From Mesodorylaimus sp. YZB2_4 (taxonomy: Eukaryota; Nematoda; Enoplea; Dorylaimida; Dorylaimidae): a stretch of DNA of 64,000 bases. Below are positions 33,315 to 45,004 of this stretch, one piece after another. Under the pieces are notes generated by a model that did no database searches, was not told the DNA's origin, and worked only from the letters and a program-made list of their open reading frames with translations. Made by a program: the position numbers and the translations under genes. The DNA is taken from contig JASANH010000220.1 of NCBI GenBank assembly GCA_030248295.1, positions 558,001 through 622,000 of the forward strand, in the 5' to 3' direction. Each line of letters begins with the position of its first letter. Positions within the stretch are counted from its first letter, which is position 1.

Positions 33315-33924
33315 CCTGGCCCACTTGCAAACTACTCAAGACGTCCTTTAGTTCCCCTTGTACAATGCTCGTTGCTGCTTTAACAAAATCACTATCCCAA
33401 CTTATCCGCTCGTGATTGCCAGTCATTTCTTTCCACATGACAACATCAAAAGCAAAACACAACAAGCGCTGCCCTTAAATACAAGCAACAAGCAAACTCA
33501 TCCAAAAAGAGGACGGACATAACTGCATTGAAAATTGCACTGTTTCCATAATCATACCCACTGCATAAAACTTACAAATTCTTTACGAACATATTCCAGT
33601 TTTTGTTCAAGTAAGCAAAAGCATACCGCCTGCCCTAAGCTTCGTCCTACTTCGATATGTGATGCCAAATTCTAGAATGTTTGTCAGCTCAATTGCGTTC
33701 AAGCTGCCCAGCGAGAATGAAAAATTGAAACATGATTTAAAAACTTTCTACAATGTCATAAAAAACACTACAGGCAGTCATGGCCTACACGGACTACGCA
33801 TGCGTACTTACAGCAACCGACTGCATTTGTACGTGGCAGCACGCAGTCATCAGCACATCAACCAAGGACAGATCTCGTCTTTTAAGCACCCGCTAAAATA
33901 GGACATTTGTACCGCCTGCCCCTC
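33315..33924. other. Convergent 3' ends of astacin and CACHD1
   Basis: This 610 bp region lies between the two stop codons and must hold both 3' untranslated regions. A plus-strand frame of 80 codons (33659-33901) is present but shows no family likeness and no splice or start support. No repeat was recognised. Confidence 0.5.
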
Positions 33925-36900
33925 TCAGGTTTCGGCTACGGAGGGCTGATAATGTATTAATGCCATTGTAACAATATTCGTACTTCCCTGAACAGCAGAA
34001 CTGTTATCCGACACCAACGACGTTTGCGCAGGATCAGTCGCATCCGCTGGCTCCTCCACAGTCGGCGCGGTCAACGGTAACATCGTAGCTCCAGGCACGA
34101 TACTGGAGTCCTCACTTACCGCATCGGCCTTACAAATCTTCTTCCGAGCCTCAGCTATGATCTTGCTTAAAGGAACCGTCGCACTGGCTGGCCGAGGTCC
34201 GATGACAGTCGGACTACGAATGGTCACTTTTGCGCCTGGCCGTCCACCGTAACCAAACGGCTCGATAGTCGTGGCTTGTTCCGAGTCGTCGCAATTGCCA
34301 GTCATTGTTGAGTAACCAGGATCCGAAGATTCAGTCCGTGGTCCGGGACGATAGCGAGGGCGTGGGGCTTGGCCGATCCCCATATTCTCCCTCTCGAACG
34401 AGGCTAACAATAACGCGTTACCTCCATTCAACGGCCCCTTGTCGTCGTTGCTTCCAGTATTCGCTGATCCTCCAGAACCATCATCGAAATGGTATCCTTC
34501 TTCCGCAGATTCATCGAAACGTTGGAGACAAGAAGCTGATCCACTGCTGCCGTATCGTCCGTGCCTGCCTTCTACCATGCGTACCACGTGATGACGGTAC
34601 CAATAGACACCAGCGACAAGGAGAACAAAGATGCCCATTATCCCACCAGCCACTGGTCCGACTGGTGTTGGAACTGCGATTGGTTCATAGCTCACATCTA
34701 AAACAACAGCTCTTTCCAATTCATTATGCCCAGGACATTCCTTTCTCACCTTCTTCCGAATACGCTGCCAGTCCTTGCACGCCCCCGAAGCACGTATTCA
34801 AAGGAGCGCAATACGGGGTCTTTAGGAACGAACGACCGTCGGAATCAAGCGAACACCATTCGCAGCTAATCACGCCGCGACAACCGCTGAAAAAGTCCAG
34901 TCAGATACTGCTGAGACCTCATACTACTGAGCAACTAACTTTTCTGTGTCAAAATCACCACAATGAACTGGCGTACAAGCGGACAAACCGTTGGCAATAT
35001 TACTCGACAAGAAATGAGCATCTAATTGGGCCACTCGCTCCGGCAATTGAGGCGAACGGCAAGAACTCAATCTGAAATAAGAGTAATTTTTCATGGCAAG
35101 AACAGAAGACTCGCAGACCAGACTGAATACAAGCCGCAACACAAACAACCTTCTTACGTGTCAGAGCGCACCGTCGCCCCCTGGTGTTTGCACCAACGTT
35201 CCTCATCTACGAAGTTCAACGGGCATTCGCAAGGACACTCGCACCACGATTCGGAAGGTTCGATGAAACTTCGATGACAGTTCAAGCAGCGTCGGTCGTT
35301 GACTGAACACGGACAAAACGAAGAATGACGATGGCACGATCGATTGACCACGGCCAGAAAAACGTTGGTCTGTGGTATTGCGGTCACTTGGTATCGAAGG
35401 CAACCGTCGGCACTTCGCAGAACATCTGAAACAAATAATCCAAAGGTCCCTATCCCAGACCCTGTGCCAGACAGGCTCTCTTACCTCCAAAGCTGATATT
35501 GAACAGATAGAATCGCTGCAACGTTTGATCGCCCATCCTAGCACAAACCATCTTCGCAACGAACCCTTTTCGTTGTAAGATTTCACTGGCGACAGATGGT
35601 TCCTGCAAACACGAATCAAGGGTAAGTAGAAATAGTCACCCATCACACGTACACATCACTTACTCGATGAGCAATATGCATGACCTCAGTGGGAACTTGC
35701 TGTTGTTGATAGAACCTAGACTGGCTATTCTGATACTGCGATGTCCCCTGCGGCAACTGATCATCGACCGTGAACGCATTTCGATCGGCCACAACGTAGC
35801 CATACTCGTTGAACAAGAAACAATCCATGCTCGGCTCTCGACAAATGCTCAGCGAATCGTACAATAGTTTGTAAACGAAGGTCAATGGAACATCGACGGC
35901 CATTACGGCTACAGCCGCGTCTCCAGGTTGATGCATACCAGCCTTCCCCTCGTAAACCGTGTGGCTGATTGTAACCAAATTACCGAAACCGTGCGGGTCC
36001 AAACGTGCTTGCGACACTACTACTCGTCCCGGATTTTGAAGCGCATTTCGATACCTGAAGTAACATTCAAATAGGGTAACCGCAATCTAGCCATCTGACT
36101 AATGCCAATAATCTGTTCGCTACTTGGGTAAATCCGCATGATGACGGTAACTCAACATCACACAGGACCGATGTAGACTAGTTATAATATTGGCTCTAGT
36201 TTGACTAAACAAAACCATAGCAAGGGCCTGCTTAGCTTCGACTGAGCCGGTCGAGCGACTTTACTAACGAACACTGCCGTCAAGAATGGCTCTGTTACTG
36301 ACCCCTTCTCAAACAGTGCTTACCAGTACGAAGTCAAAGGATCGTAGTTCTGGTCGATCGTTGTAGCGGGGTAAGTCAAAACGATACCACTAGGAGTCGC
36401 CAAGTATCTAAACAAACAAAAATTTAAAATCCCTCAATTTAAAAAACATAGCCATCTATACCTTCGCACAATTGATAATCGAAAACCACTTTTTTCTGCT
36501 TGTTTTTTCCATTCATGGGCAATTTTAGAAAAAGCACCGACTTCCTGTCGAACACCCGGCTTTAAACCAGGATTTGTAATCAGCCGAGTATCGTCAGTTG
36601 TATAAGCCCAATAACCTTGAGCCGACTGCTTCGTTTCTGGCGTCGTACGACGCTCGTATGGACGATCGAAAGCACGAGGCGAAAGGAAAACACCAGCACG
36701 CTCTAAAAAAAACCAAATCAAATTGAAAACCCGCCTGGCTCGCAACAAAATAAAACCCCATACCAAAAGAAGCCAATGCCTTTCCGTGATAGCACATTCG
36801 CACATCCTTATTCAATCGAAAATCCAGCCGATGGTAGGACAAGGCGTGTTGGATATAAACTGAAAAGAGATATCCACTGCACCAAAGCCAGTGGCCCTGA

Positions 36901-39876
36901 GCTAGTCTCTCACTTTTTGAATCATGACGTGTATTCTTTCGATTGTGACCAACAGTTAATTCAGAAGCACTGATAATAAACGTCAAAAATCGATCCGCTG
37001 TCTGAAATATATATTGATGTGATAATTATTAAATTCATAAAAAAATTGCCTCCAACCTTATGCCAGAAATAATTTCTATCCGGCTTCGAAACGTTTTCGC
37101 TTTCTCCAAATTCAAAGTCGTAGAAACCGTACCATTGATTTGCTATTGCCTGTTCCAATTCTAAGACTTTCTGATGCTGCTTGTAGTCCTTCGGCCAATC
37201 TTCCAACCACGTCAAGGGCGCTGATGTTGACAAACTGGCAAGAATTCGAGTATCGTCTAATGGCAACTTCGGATGATAAATGACGTAACTAAACAAAAAA
37301 CCCTCTCATCAGCATCTCACCATCATAAAACATGCAAATCCATACCCATTCATATCCGTCACAGCAGCATATGCCGACGTATCAGATGATGTGTAATAGA
37401 CCGCAGATGACAGTAAATCCGCTAAAGCTACATCCACGCCCGCCACGCCAACAAAGTGTTCATCGAAATAGATGGCCATCGAAGCGGATACAAATGCTAA
37501 AATAGAATGCAAAGCGTTACTAGGAAAATGCTAATGACCGACAGCACCCACGTACCAGTTTCAGATACATCGTACGACATGGTCATTCGCACTTTGCTAT
37601 TGCTGATACTCTTCTCGCCATTTTCATCGGACGGCACATTTCTCGGATAATCGGTATGACCCAATAAGGCCATAACGTCGGTTACTGCCACGCAAGATAC
37701 TTCACTGTTCGATGTCGCGTTCACAGTCAGCATCTGAAAGGAATAGTCAGTCAGAAAATGAATCGATAGAAAATGAAGTCCTTACCTTTCCTAAAGCAGA
37801 TCGACTGGCCAAAGGTTTCTTCATTTCGTTGTCCACGAGATCTTCGACACCATCAGAACCCATTGTCAATTTATGTTTGGAGAAATTCTGACTGGCAACA
37901 TCTTGCAAGAACTGCGTTTCCCACATGACCAATTTTCCCGGTTCTATCAATGCCACCGTATTGATTTGAACTGGACTAATCAATTTCGAGCGACTTGACT
38001 GCGCTGCGTCGTCCACAATTTTCTGCACTCTTTGCACTCCATTCATAATCGTGGCCAAAACTTGTTTAGCCTCAGTAATCTCGGACAATAAACCACGTGA
38101 CACGTAAATTATGGTTGGATAGACGGCTTGTAGCTCTGCACCGCCCACGTAAGAAGTAAAAAATTGATCATAAATCTCGAATGCTGCTGCGAAGGCTTGT
38201 GTATGATTTGTACGCTCCGCATCTCGAACCAACGAGTCCACGAAATAGGCCATTCGATTCTTAGTTACCTGAGATGCAAACGAGAAACGGCCGCCTTGGC
38301 TATGCTGATGGCAAATAGACGCGTAAGATACAGATCCACCGATGGCGAACACAACAATCTACAAAGCAATGTCTTATTCTGTGGCCATCACTCCCCCAAA
38401 TAATAAGCCTTACCTTGTCCAGATCGTTCAACGAGTTGATCAAAGCTTTAGCGACACATTTTCCAGTTTCTAACTGTGTCGGTGAAACTCCGCTTCCGCG
38501 ATCGATTATCAAAATGATTGTCTTTTGGAAGGGCAGCGCCGCAGAGATAAAAGCGTGCCTAAAAAACGATTATTGCATTCGATTCACATCAGTCTAAGAG
38601 GAGACACCAACACCAGCTTACCATCGTCGATGCCTCGCTTTGAGTAAGCAACGTGAAAAATTCTGACGTTCGTCAAACTGATGAGCTGGATATTCCGAGT
38701 GAATTCCGTCAGCTGTTATAAAATATTGCCATCGAACAGAAAAATCTCGTTCGGAATTTTTCATAAACACTAAAACCAATAATTTATTGATATTGTATTG
38801 AAACAAATGTTAAATATTTAAATCTACCCGAAGTCAAATTTTTCCCAGGATAGAATGAAAACGCAGAAAGTCGTTTTTGCGGAAGAACATCGCACGTGAG
38901 AGAAGAATTAATCCGACTTGCATAACGAGCGGAAAATCTAGGAAAGAAAAAGCAGGTTGTAGGAAAATATTGGAATACTAAATCAAAAATAGACTCACGT
39001 CAACAAATTTTTCTCCAACGTGCAGCACTCTCTGTATTGCCTGAATATTTGCATGTCGATAGGAGATTTTGCAAACAAAGCTAGGACAGCACGACGAATC
39101 TCGTAAACGGTTTTTCTAATGTCTTCCAGACGAGAATCAACCATTTCGGCCATCTGAAAATGCCAGTTTCATGTGAGACTATTGTACAAATCATCGAGAC
39201 GCAAACATACTTTTCGCACTTCCTCTCCATGCTCAAACGGGTCACTTCGATAAAGCATCCCGTCAAGTATCGTCTAAAAAGAAAAGCCTCTACTAGAAAT
39301 AGGTTTTTTTATGGGTTATGACGTCGATAGCCGGTTTTGCGGTTAGGCACCTCACAAAAATTTGGCACTCATACTGAACGAGCGATAGGCCTATCCAACT
39401 CAAGTTTGAGTAATTCGCTGAAAGCTTAGGCCGAGCTACAGTGTATAGTAATCCTTCTTTAGCCATTGAGTGGCGCCCAGTGACCGATAATTGGCATAAA
39501 CATAAAACGAACTGCAACACACACGGCTCATTACTTTACGTACCTGCATAGAATAAACACCCATATCTTCGTTGGCTAGTTTTCTCAACAAGCGTGATAC
39601 ACGATCTGCGTTCACGACGATTGGTAAGGTGCTAAAATCTTGACGAAACTTGGTGGGTTGCGTTTGGAAAAGCGAAGACGGTGGAGGAACTTGGGGATAG
39701 GATGGCTTTGAATCCACTACACCTTCTCCATTTTTACTGATCGCATTCACTTTTTCTTCGTTTCCGCTTGTGTCTTCGGCTGTTGTAGCTCCAATTTCTG
39801 ATTGTTCACTTCGGCCACCAGCATCGCAGCAACAGAGGAATAAGAGCACCGAGAAGAGAAGACAGCGCAAAGCCAT
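33925..39876 (-). CDS. CACHD1: CACHD1 orthologue (VWFA and cache domain protein, alpha2-delta-like)
   Basis: Single-pass membrane protein related to calcium-channel alpha2-delta subunits. Nineteen exons, minus: 39544-39876, 39211-39273, 38999-39153, 38828-38937, 38622-38769, 38414-38558, 37786-38358, 37556-37733, 37346-37496, 37057-37288, 36764-37001, 36462-36702, 36324-36407, 35664-36054, 35485-35602, 35158-35425, 34940-35071, 34750-34886, 33925-34697. They sum to 4470 nt, 1489 residues, phases consistent throughout. A signal peptide opens at MALRCLLFSVLLFLCCCDAG. The VWA domain begins TIILIIDRGSGVS; its MIDAS lacks the canonical DxSxS serines. Two cache regions follow (DMNGYVIYHPKLP; LDPHGFGNLVTISHTVY), with DDTRLITNPGL between. 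A cysteine-rich block contains CLNCHR, CECPCECP and SCEWCSLDSDGRS. The single TM helix starts at the hallmark PVGPVAGGIMG (about 1242-1252), and the tail has SSDPGYSTM. These hallmarks are specific to CACHD1, whose mammalian member modulates T-type calcium channels. Most introns are 52-63 bp. Confidence 0.95.
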
Positions 39877-40411
39877 TGTAAATAACTCAAAAGATAAGAC
39901 TCGTCGAACAATTTTGTTTGCTACATGGAAACATTGTCAAAGTAACGAAAATTCAAACAAAAGTGCTGGAAATGTTGCAAAAAACATTAAGAAAATGTGA
40001 TATCCAACATAATAAAAGAGGGAAAAAGACGATGAAATGAGAAAATGCAAATCAACTCAAGAAATGAAATGAAAAATGACAAGCGCACAGGTACTTCCAC
40101 CGGTTAGGGTAAACTTCACTTCCGGTTTCAAACAGTATTAACAAAAATTCCTTGTTATTGCGAAAAGCGCTGCCAAAACAATAAAAACCATCTAGTAAAA
40201 TTAGCTTTCTTGGAATATCTTTTAAAAATTGATTGAAAACTTTGGTTGATGCACACTTGATATGTTTGCCAGTAACTCTATTTTACGCAGTCTTCCAATA
40301 TTTACATAGAAACCGCCTTCTGTCGATACAACTGCCTGCTTGCCTCGTCGACGACCCGCTGTGGTGACTATCCGCAGCCGTACTGGAGTCCACGGTGGAC
40401 AGAATCAAGCA
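39877..40411. promoter_or_regulatory. Shared divergent promoter region, CACHD1 and aquaporin
   Basis: The CACHD1 start (39876, -) and the aquaporin start (40412, +) lie head to head, 535 bp apart. The interval is A-rich in its middle (about 39890-40090) and contains no open frame of note. It should hold both transcription starts. ATAATAAAAG at 40009 is the nearest TATA-like run, but neither start site can be fixed from sequence. Confidence 0.5.
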
Positions 40412-41613
40412 ATGGAACCCGTTGTAGCATCAATAGTTTTCTATGCCATAGTGATTAGCTTTTGCGAACTATGCCGCCGTGCTTTGGACGTTCTGTACGG
40501 AGCGGGATCGAGACCACCATTGTCGGTCAAAGGGTTCCTCAATGAGGCAATTGGCACTTTGCAAGCGATCTCGTGCGTCTACGAAAACCAGCTGATCGCA
40601 AAAAACTACGGCTTGATCGGATTTGCTCTAACAGTCTTCGTTCTTTTGAACCTGCATCGTTTAACTAATCGAGGATGCATCGCCTCGCCGCCAGCATTAT
40701 TGGAACGTGCCTTTTTGGGTCATATACGGCCTTCTCATGCAGGGGCCATATTTCTGGCAGAAATTTGCGGAGCTGCCTTAGCATTCCGGTTGGCTAATTT
40801 GGTTTGGCGTCTTGGTATTAGCATGGAACAAGTTTCTCACGCTGAATCATTCCAATGCATCTTGGCTCACAAGGTAAGCAAATTTTAGGGGTCAACAGGG
40901 TAAATCTTTTGTCCTATTTTTGTAGGTACCCCTGCTGTTGGTTGCCGCTTACGAATTCATGGCTGTCTTCACTATTCGCACGGTCATCGGCTTAGCATCT
41001 CGTAGGAAACCGTTTTGGACCCCATACGTTGCCGCAGCGGCTATTAGTATCGGAATACCAACTGGTAAGATTAAGCTTGTTTTTTTGGGGATTGAGAACG
41101 CATTTTTTTATTTTGGCGTAGGAACTTCTGTGAGAAATGGAAAGCTGTACAGTATAATCTGGCGTACACAAATTCGTCACAGATTCGTGCTGTCAGAGGC
41201 CTCTCTCAAATGCGCATATTCATGACATGCGCCAGCGTGATATAGTTCGGCTAACGTGTGTCTTATCGTGTCTTCTTACTTTTGCGGGGGAAACTTGCGC
41301 AAATAACCGTGACACCAGCAATGCCTGCCTGTTGACAGTGTCTGTTACTCTGACAGTCCTACTTTTTATTGGTTGCAAATATGGAACACTTGATTTGCAT
41401 TTGAGCTGGATCATGTCACTATGTTTTTCAGGTTTTGCTTTGGTCGGACCGGTGGCATTGAATCCCGTAATTGCATTCGGTCGATTGGGAGGTTGTGCAG
41501 GAATCACTATTATGCATCACTTGGCTACCTACTGGCTCGCTCCCATTTCCGGTTGGGTACTAGCAATGATAGTAGAAAGGGGATTGGCTCGAAGAAGCAA
41601 GAAAGTCCAATAA
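40412..41613 (+). CDS. Aquaporin-11/12-like (unorthodox) channel
   Basis: Membrane channel of the MIP family, unorthodox (AQP11/12, superaquaporin) branch. These usually sit in intracellular membranes and carry water, glycerol or peroxide. Exons: 40412-40873, 40926-41064, 41432-41613; 783 nt, 260 residues, phases consistent. Six hydrophobic spans are visible, starting with ASIVFYAIVISFCEL. The first pore loop reads CIASPPALLERAFLG, so the usual NPA is SPP (92-94). The second reads GPVALNPVIAFGRLGGC, giving NPV (211-213), followed by the AQP11-type HHLATYWLAPISGW. Family length is about 270, so the model is complete. ATG at 40412 is the first in frame. The assignment rests on the second loop and overall layout; transport activity cannot be inferred. 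Confidence 0.85.
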
Positions 41614-42027
41614 TGATGCCTGGTCAAGCATTTTAGAGGGTCTTGCCATGTTGTTTATGTTAAAATGGGGGTATGTGATCATTATATACGGGATTGCATG
41701 CACTTGATTCAGTCATTCTGTCTTATTCAGTGCCTCCAACACGGTCTAGCAAATATATTGTTTATGATGAAACATGGTGAGGTATAAAAGAATACTGTGA
41801 TGATGTTGGATTTGAACGACACACAAACTGTTTTAAGCGGGTGATGAATACGGGGTTATCATTCATCAACAGATGAGAATTACGTGGCAGTCGCCAGCTG
41901 AGGTCATCGTGCCTGCTCTCTAGAAGTTTTGGATGTCAATTTTCTGGAACATATGAAATACTGTACTGATCCGTGAGAAAATAATTTTGTGATCTCGGAG
42001 GTGCATAGAGTTTTTATCGATACCATA
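41614..42027. other. Aquaporin-LEPROT intergenic spacer
   Basis: This 414 bp spacer lies between two genes on the same strand. It is AT-rich, with ATATATTG at about 41752 and GGTATAAAAG at 41782. The latter is a fair TATA-like box, but 246 bp from the LEPROT start codon. No gene or repeat was recognised. Confidence 0.4.
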
Positions 42028-43049
42028 ATGGCTGGTGTGAAAGGTAATTATTTCTCCCATCTCTTTTATCAAACTTTTCGAGTCCTTGGTTTCAGCTTTG
42101 ATCCTATTGGCGTTTTCGGGTTGTTGCGGATTGCTGTTCCTCGTTTTGGGATGCGCTTTACCGATCTACCAGTAAGTCTTTATTTTGTAGTACAAATAAA
42201 TCTAATGGGCTGGGTGCAGTTGCGAGACATTTCGTAATTAGGGCAGATCTTTGTAAATCTTTGAGCATTCCATTGATGATTTCACTGCCCCCCAGACCGC
42301 TTGAATTCCTTGCTTTGGGTCCACGGGTACCTGATACAGGGTTCCTTGAATCGCTCTTGCAACCGCTGATTGAGACTATCCCACAGAGTGTAGGCTATGC
42401 GAGATTTATTGCCATGGCCTTGATCCAACGAATACCGTGTTTGAATCCTGGCATTAGGAAGGTGTGAACGCATTAGGTAGCAAATGATATTATGATGTTC
42501 TCCCTTCCATTTGTTCAGCAAATCTCCTTTTTCAGCAATTGGTGGCCATTGTTCGTGATTGTGTTCTACATCCTGGCCCCGTTGCCCCTCTGTATATCCA
42601 AGCGATACCACGATGATACGTCCAATAGTTCAGCTGCACAAGAATTTGCTCTTTTCCTCACGACTGGAATTATAGTTTCCGCATTTGGGCTCCCGATGAT
42701 CCTCGCTCACGCGCCCCTGGCAGAGCCTGTGGTAAGTCCTATCGCCAGTTCACGACAGAGCGCCAGTCATGATCAAGATTTGAGATCTGAGATCATGGTC
42801 CGAGATGTCAGTCCTGATCAGATCAGGTGACCAATCATAAATGAGAAAGCAACACTGTTCTCATTGATTCATCGTCTTGCACTCCTGGCCAACAAAACAG
42901 TATGTCTTATGATTCCTAAGACGCTCTTATTTCAGATCGAATGGGGTGCTTGCGGATTCGTGCTGACTGGCAACGTCATCACATTTCTCACCATCGCCGC
43001 TTATTTCTACGTGCATCGCGAAGACGATATGACGTACGGATTGTTCTGA
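42028..43049 (+). CDS. LEPROT: LEPROT/LEPROTL1 (Vps55) family endosomal membrane protein
   Basis: Small four-span membrane protein of the Vps55/OB-RGRP family, which acts in late endosome trafficking and controls surface levels of receptors. Exons: 42028-42043, 42096-42171, 42536-42731, 42936-43049; 402 nt, 133 residues (human members about 131), phases consistent. The first exon has only 16 coding bases (MAGVK). Then come LILLAFSGCCGLLFLVLGCA, the conserved WWPLFVIVFYILAPLPLC, FALFLTTGIIVSAFGLPMIL and IEWGACGFVLTGN, and the short polar tail REDDMTYGLF. The only oddity is four extra residues (AEPV) at the exon 3/4 junction relative to vertebrate proteins, which may mark an upstream true donor that I did not find. 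Confidence 0.95.
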
Positions 43050-43962
43050 ACAAGCCGTCCCCTCGTCAGCTATTACCAAGTGCGATAGATCCCACTATCG
43101 CCTTTTGTCTTTATTTACTTGTTCATTATTTATCATCCTAAACCGTGATTTTTTTTGTATTACGGAATTTGTACCTTGTTCTGTTCTACTGTATTTAATT
43201 TAACCTTTCCCGATTTGCTACTCAAACAGGATGTTCTGCGGATAATTTGATACAGCCGCCAGTAATTTAGGGGAAAATGAACTTCACTTTCTGCAAGTTC
43301 CTGCGCTGTCACTGTCGTCCGTCACACCTTGACTGAACCTTGCAACACATTTTTAACTTTCTGTTATCGACCACCAGGAGACTCTTCTCCAAGGCACAGT
43401 AAGGCACTTGATCGCGTCTTGATCTGACGGAATTCGTGTTCGAGTTAAGCGCATATTTCAAGTCGCTGATTTTGAACGTTTGGACGCACCAACACGGTCG
43501 ATTTGTGAGTTTTGCCTCAGATGCCAAAATCCGACAGAAGTCTCCTCTGCAGCTACATGTCGAACCGTCGACATTTCTCTGCTCGACTGCTGTCTCTGTC
43601 GCGCGCCAACAACACCCAGCTGCCGTAGCTGGCAAAGATATCGTGAGAAGGCGAACCACCGCATACGAGCTGGGACAGGAGGGTGGAGATCTAAAAAAGC
43701 GAGTCCTGAACATGAGATCGTCGCTGATGACCCGAACAGAGATGCCTAGGACCGATGCCCTCCGCCGTGTTATGCTTGCTAATCCGAGACCAGGACGCGT
43801 TTCACTGGCAACAGCAATCGGATTTTCGATGACACGCTTGTGCATTTGTTACACTGATCTCTACGTTATGCTCACAAGGCACATTTCCGAGTCGACACAG
43901 CAAGACACCCAAACTCGTACACTCAATCACTGACGATCAGGAATCAGAGCGGGGACGACGGT
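43050..43962. other. Convergent 3' region of LEPROT and PTP
   Basis: This 913 bp region lies between the LEPROT stop and the tyrosine phosphatase stop. Long frames overlap in three directions at 43309-43933 (a + frame of 165 codons, a - frame of 178). None matches a family I know, and they may simply reflect few stops in GC-balanced sequence. 3' untranslated sequence is expected at both ends. Confidence 0.4.
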
Positions 43963-45004
43963 TCACTGGAACTGCATTCGACGCTGACGAGTGGCCTCGG
44001 CGACGAGCAGGTTGATGAAGACGTACTGGAGCACGTTTTGGACGGCCATGGCTCGTTGACGTCGCATTCTTCGCACGAGGGCGGGCACGTCGACCATTTC
44101 GGTGGCCTCGAGTTGATCCATAGCGATTCGACACGCTACCAACGTGGCTGAACGACCCACGCCGGCGCTGCAGTGAACCAAGGCGGGAGGACGAGCACCG
44201 GGCGGAGCGCGATCCCCTGTCCACACTTCGAACATTTTGATCAGCCGAACGAACTTGAGGAATTGGGCCGTGTCCTGCGGCACCTAAAAGCAAGCAAGAA
44301 TGGAGCAGGCCGAAGCCCGTCCCGTCCCCTGCTCACTTACCGCCGTGTCCGGCCAGTTGCCGTAGTAGATCATGATGACGAGGCGAGGAGGCGCCCCTCT
44401 CTTGGCGAACCAACAAGTCAGCCGCAAGTGGACCAACATGACTCGACGATGGCCTGGTATCGGATTGATTGACTCGGCAATGATGCGGAACGGGCCGGCT
44501 CGGAAAGGCCTCGACATTTCGGGCGGGAAGAAGATGTCGGCTTTGGCGCCGCCTCGCTCTTTCAACGACGTCAGACAGACGATCAACGTGATTCGCTCTT
44601 GCCACACCATCCGCCAGTAGTCGACGATGGCCGGTGGGACGGGGGCCTGAACAGAGGGCATTATTCCAGGCCGCACTCACCTGCCACCCTGCACTCACCT
44701 GCGAGATGATGTACGCTTTCTGCCGGTTGTAGCCGTCCACGTAACTGGCGTGGATGTACTGCTGGGCCAGCCCGTCGCTCAGGATCACCCTCGTGTTGTC
44801 CAGCAGCGTAATGTTGTTGTATCGGTTGAGCGCCGCGTTCTGCTCGCACGCCGTCGTCGTTCCGGCCAGCGGCTCCGATCTGATCGCGTTGAACTCTTCC
44901 ATCAGGCTTTGCATGCCTTTTCTCCGTAACCGCTCGCACCAGTCGTGCATGTTCTCCACCTGCGATTGCGACTGCGCCTGCGCCGACAAGCTCGGGTCCC
45001 CCAT
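43963..45004 (-). CDS. Single-domain protein tyrosine phosphatase, non-receptor type
   Basis: Classical protein tyrosine phosphatase, cytosolic by appearance. Exons on minus: 44699-45004, 44341-44646, 43963-44283; 933 nt, 310 residues, all introns phase 0. Motifs in order: LNRYNNITLLDNTRVIL (substrate-recognition NRY loop), YIHASYV, DYWRMVWQERITLIVCLT, the WPD loop GNWPDTAVPQD with acid D202, the P-loop VHCSAGVGRS with C242 and R248, and the Q-loop QNVLQYVF. All catalytic residues are present. There is no signal peptide, TM helix or extra domain. This short single-domain layout resembles the large family of small PTPs in nematodes. The ATG at 45004 is the first in frame. Codon use is more GC-rich than in neighbouring genes. 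The substrate is unknown. Confidence 0.92.

Noticed and set aside
43309..43933. Long overlapping frames on both strands between LEPROT and PTP
   Set aside because: Three frames are open at once and none resembles a family; expected to be 3' untranslated sequence of the flanking genes.
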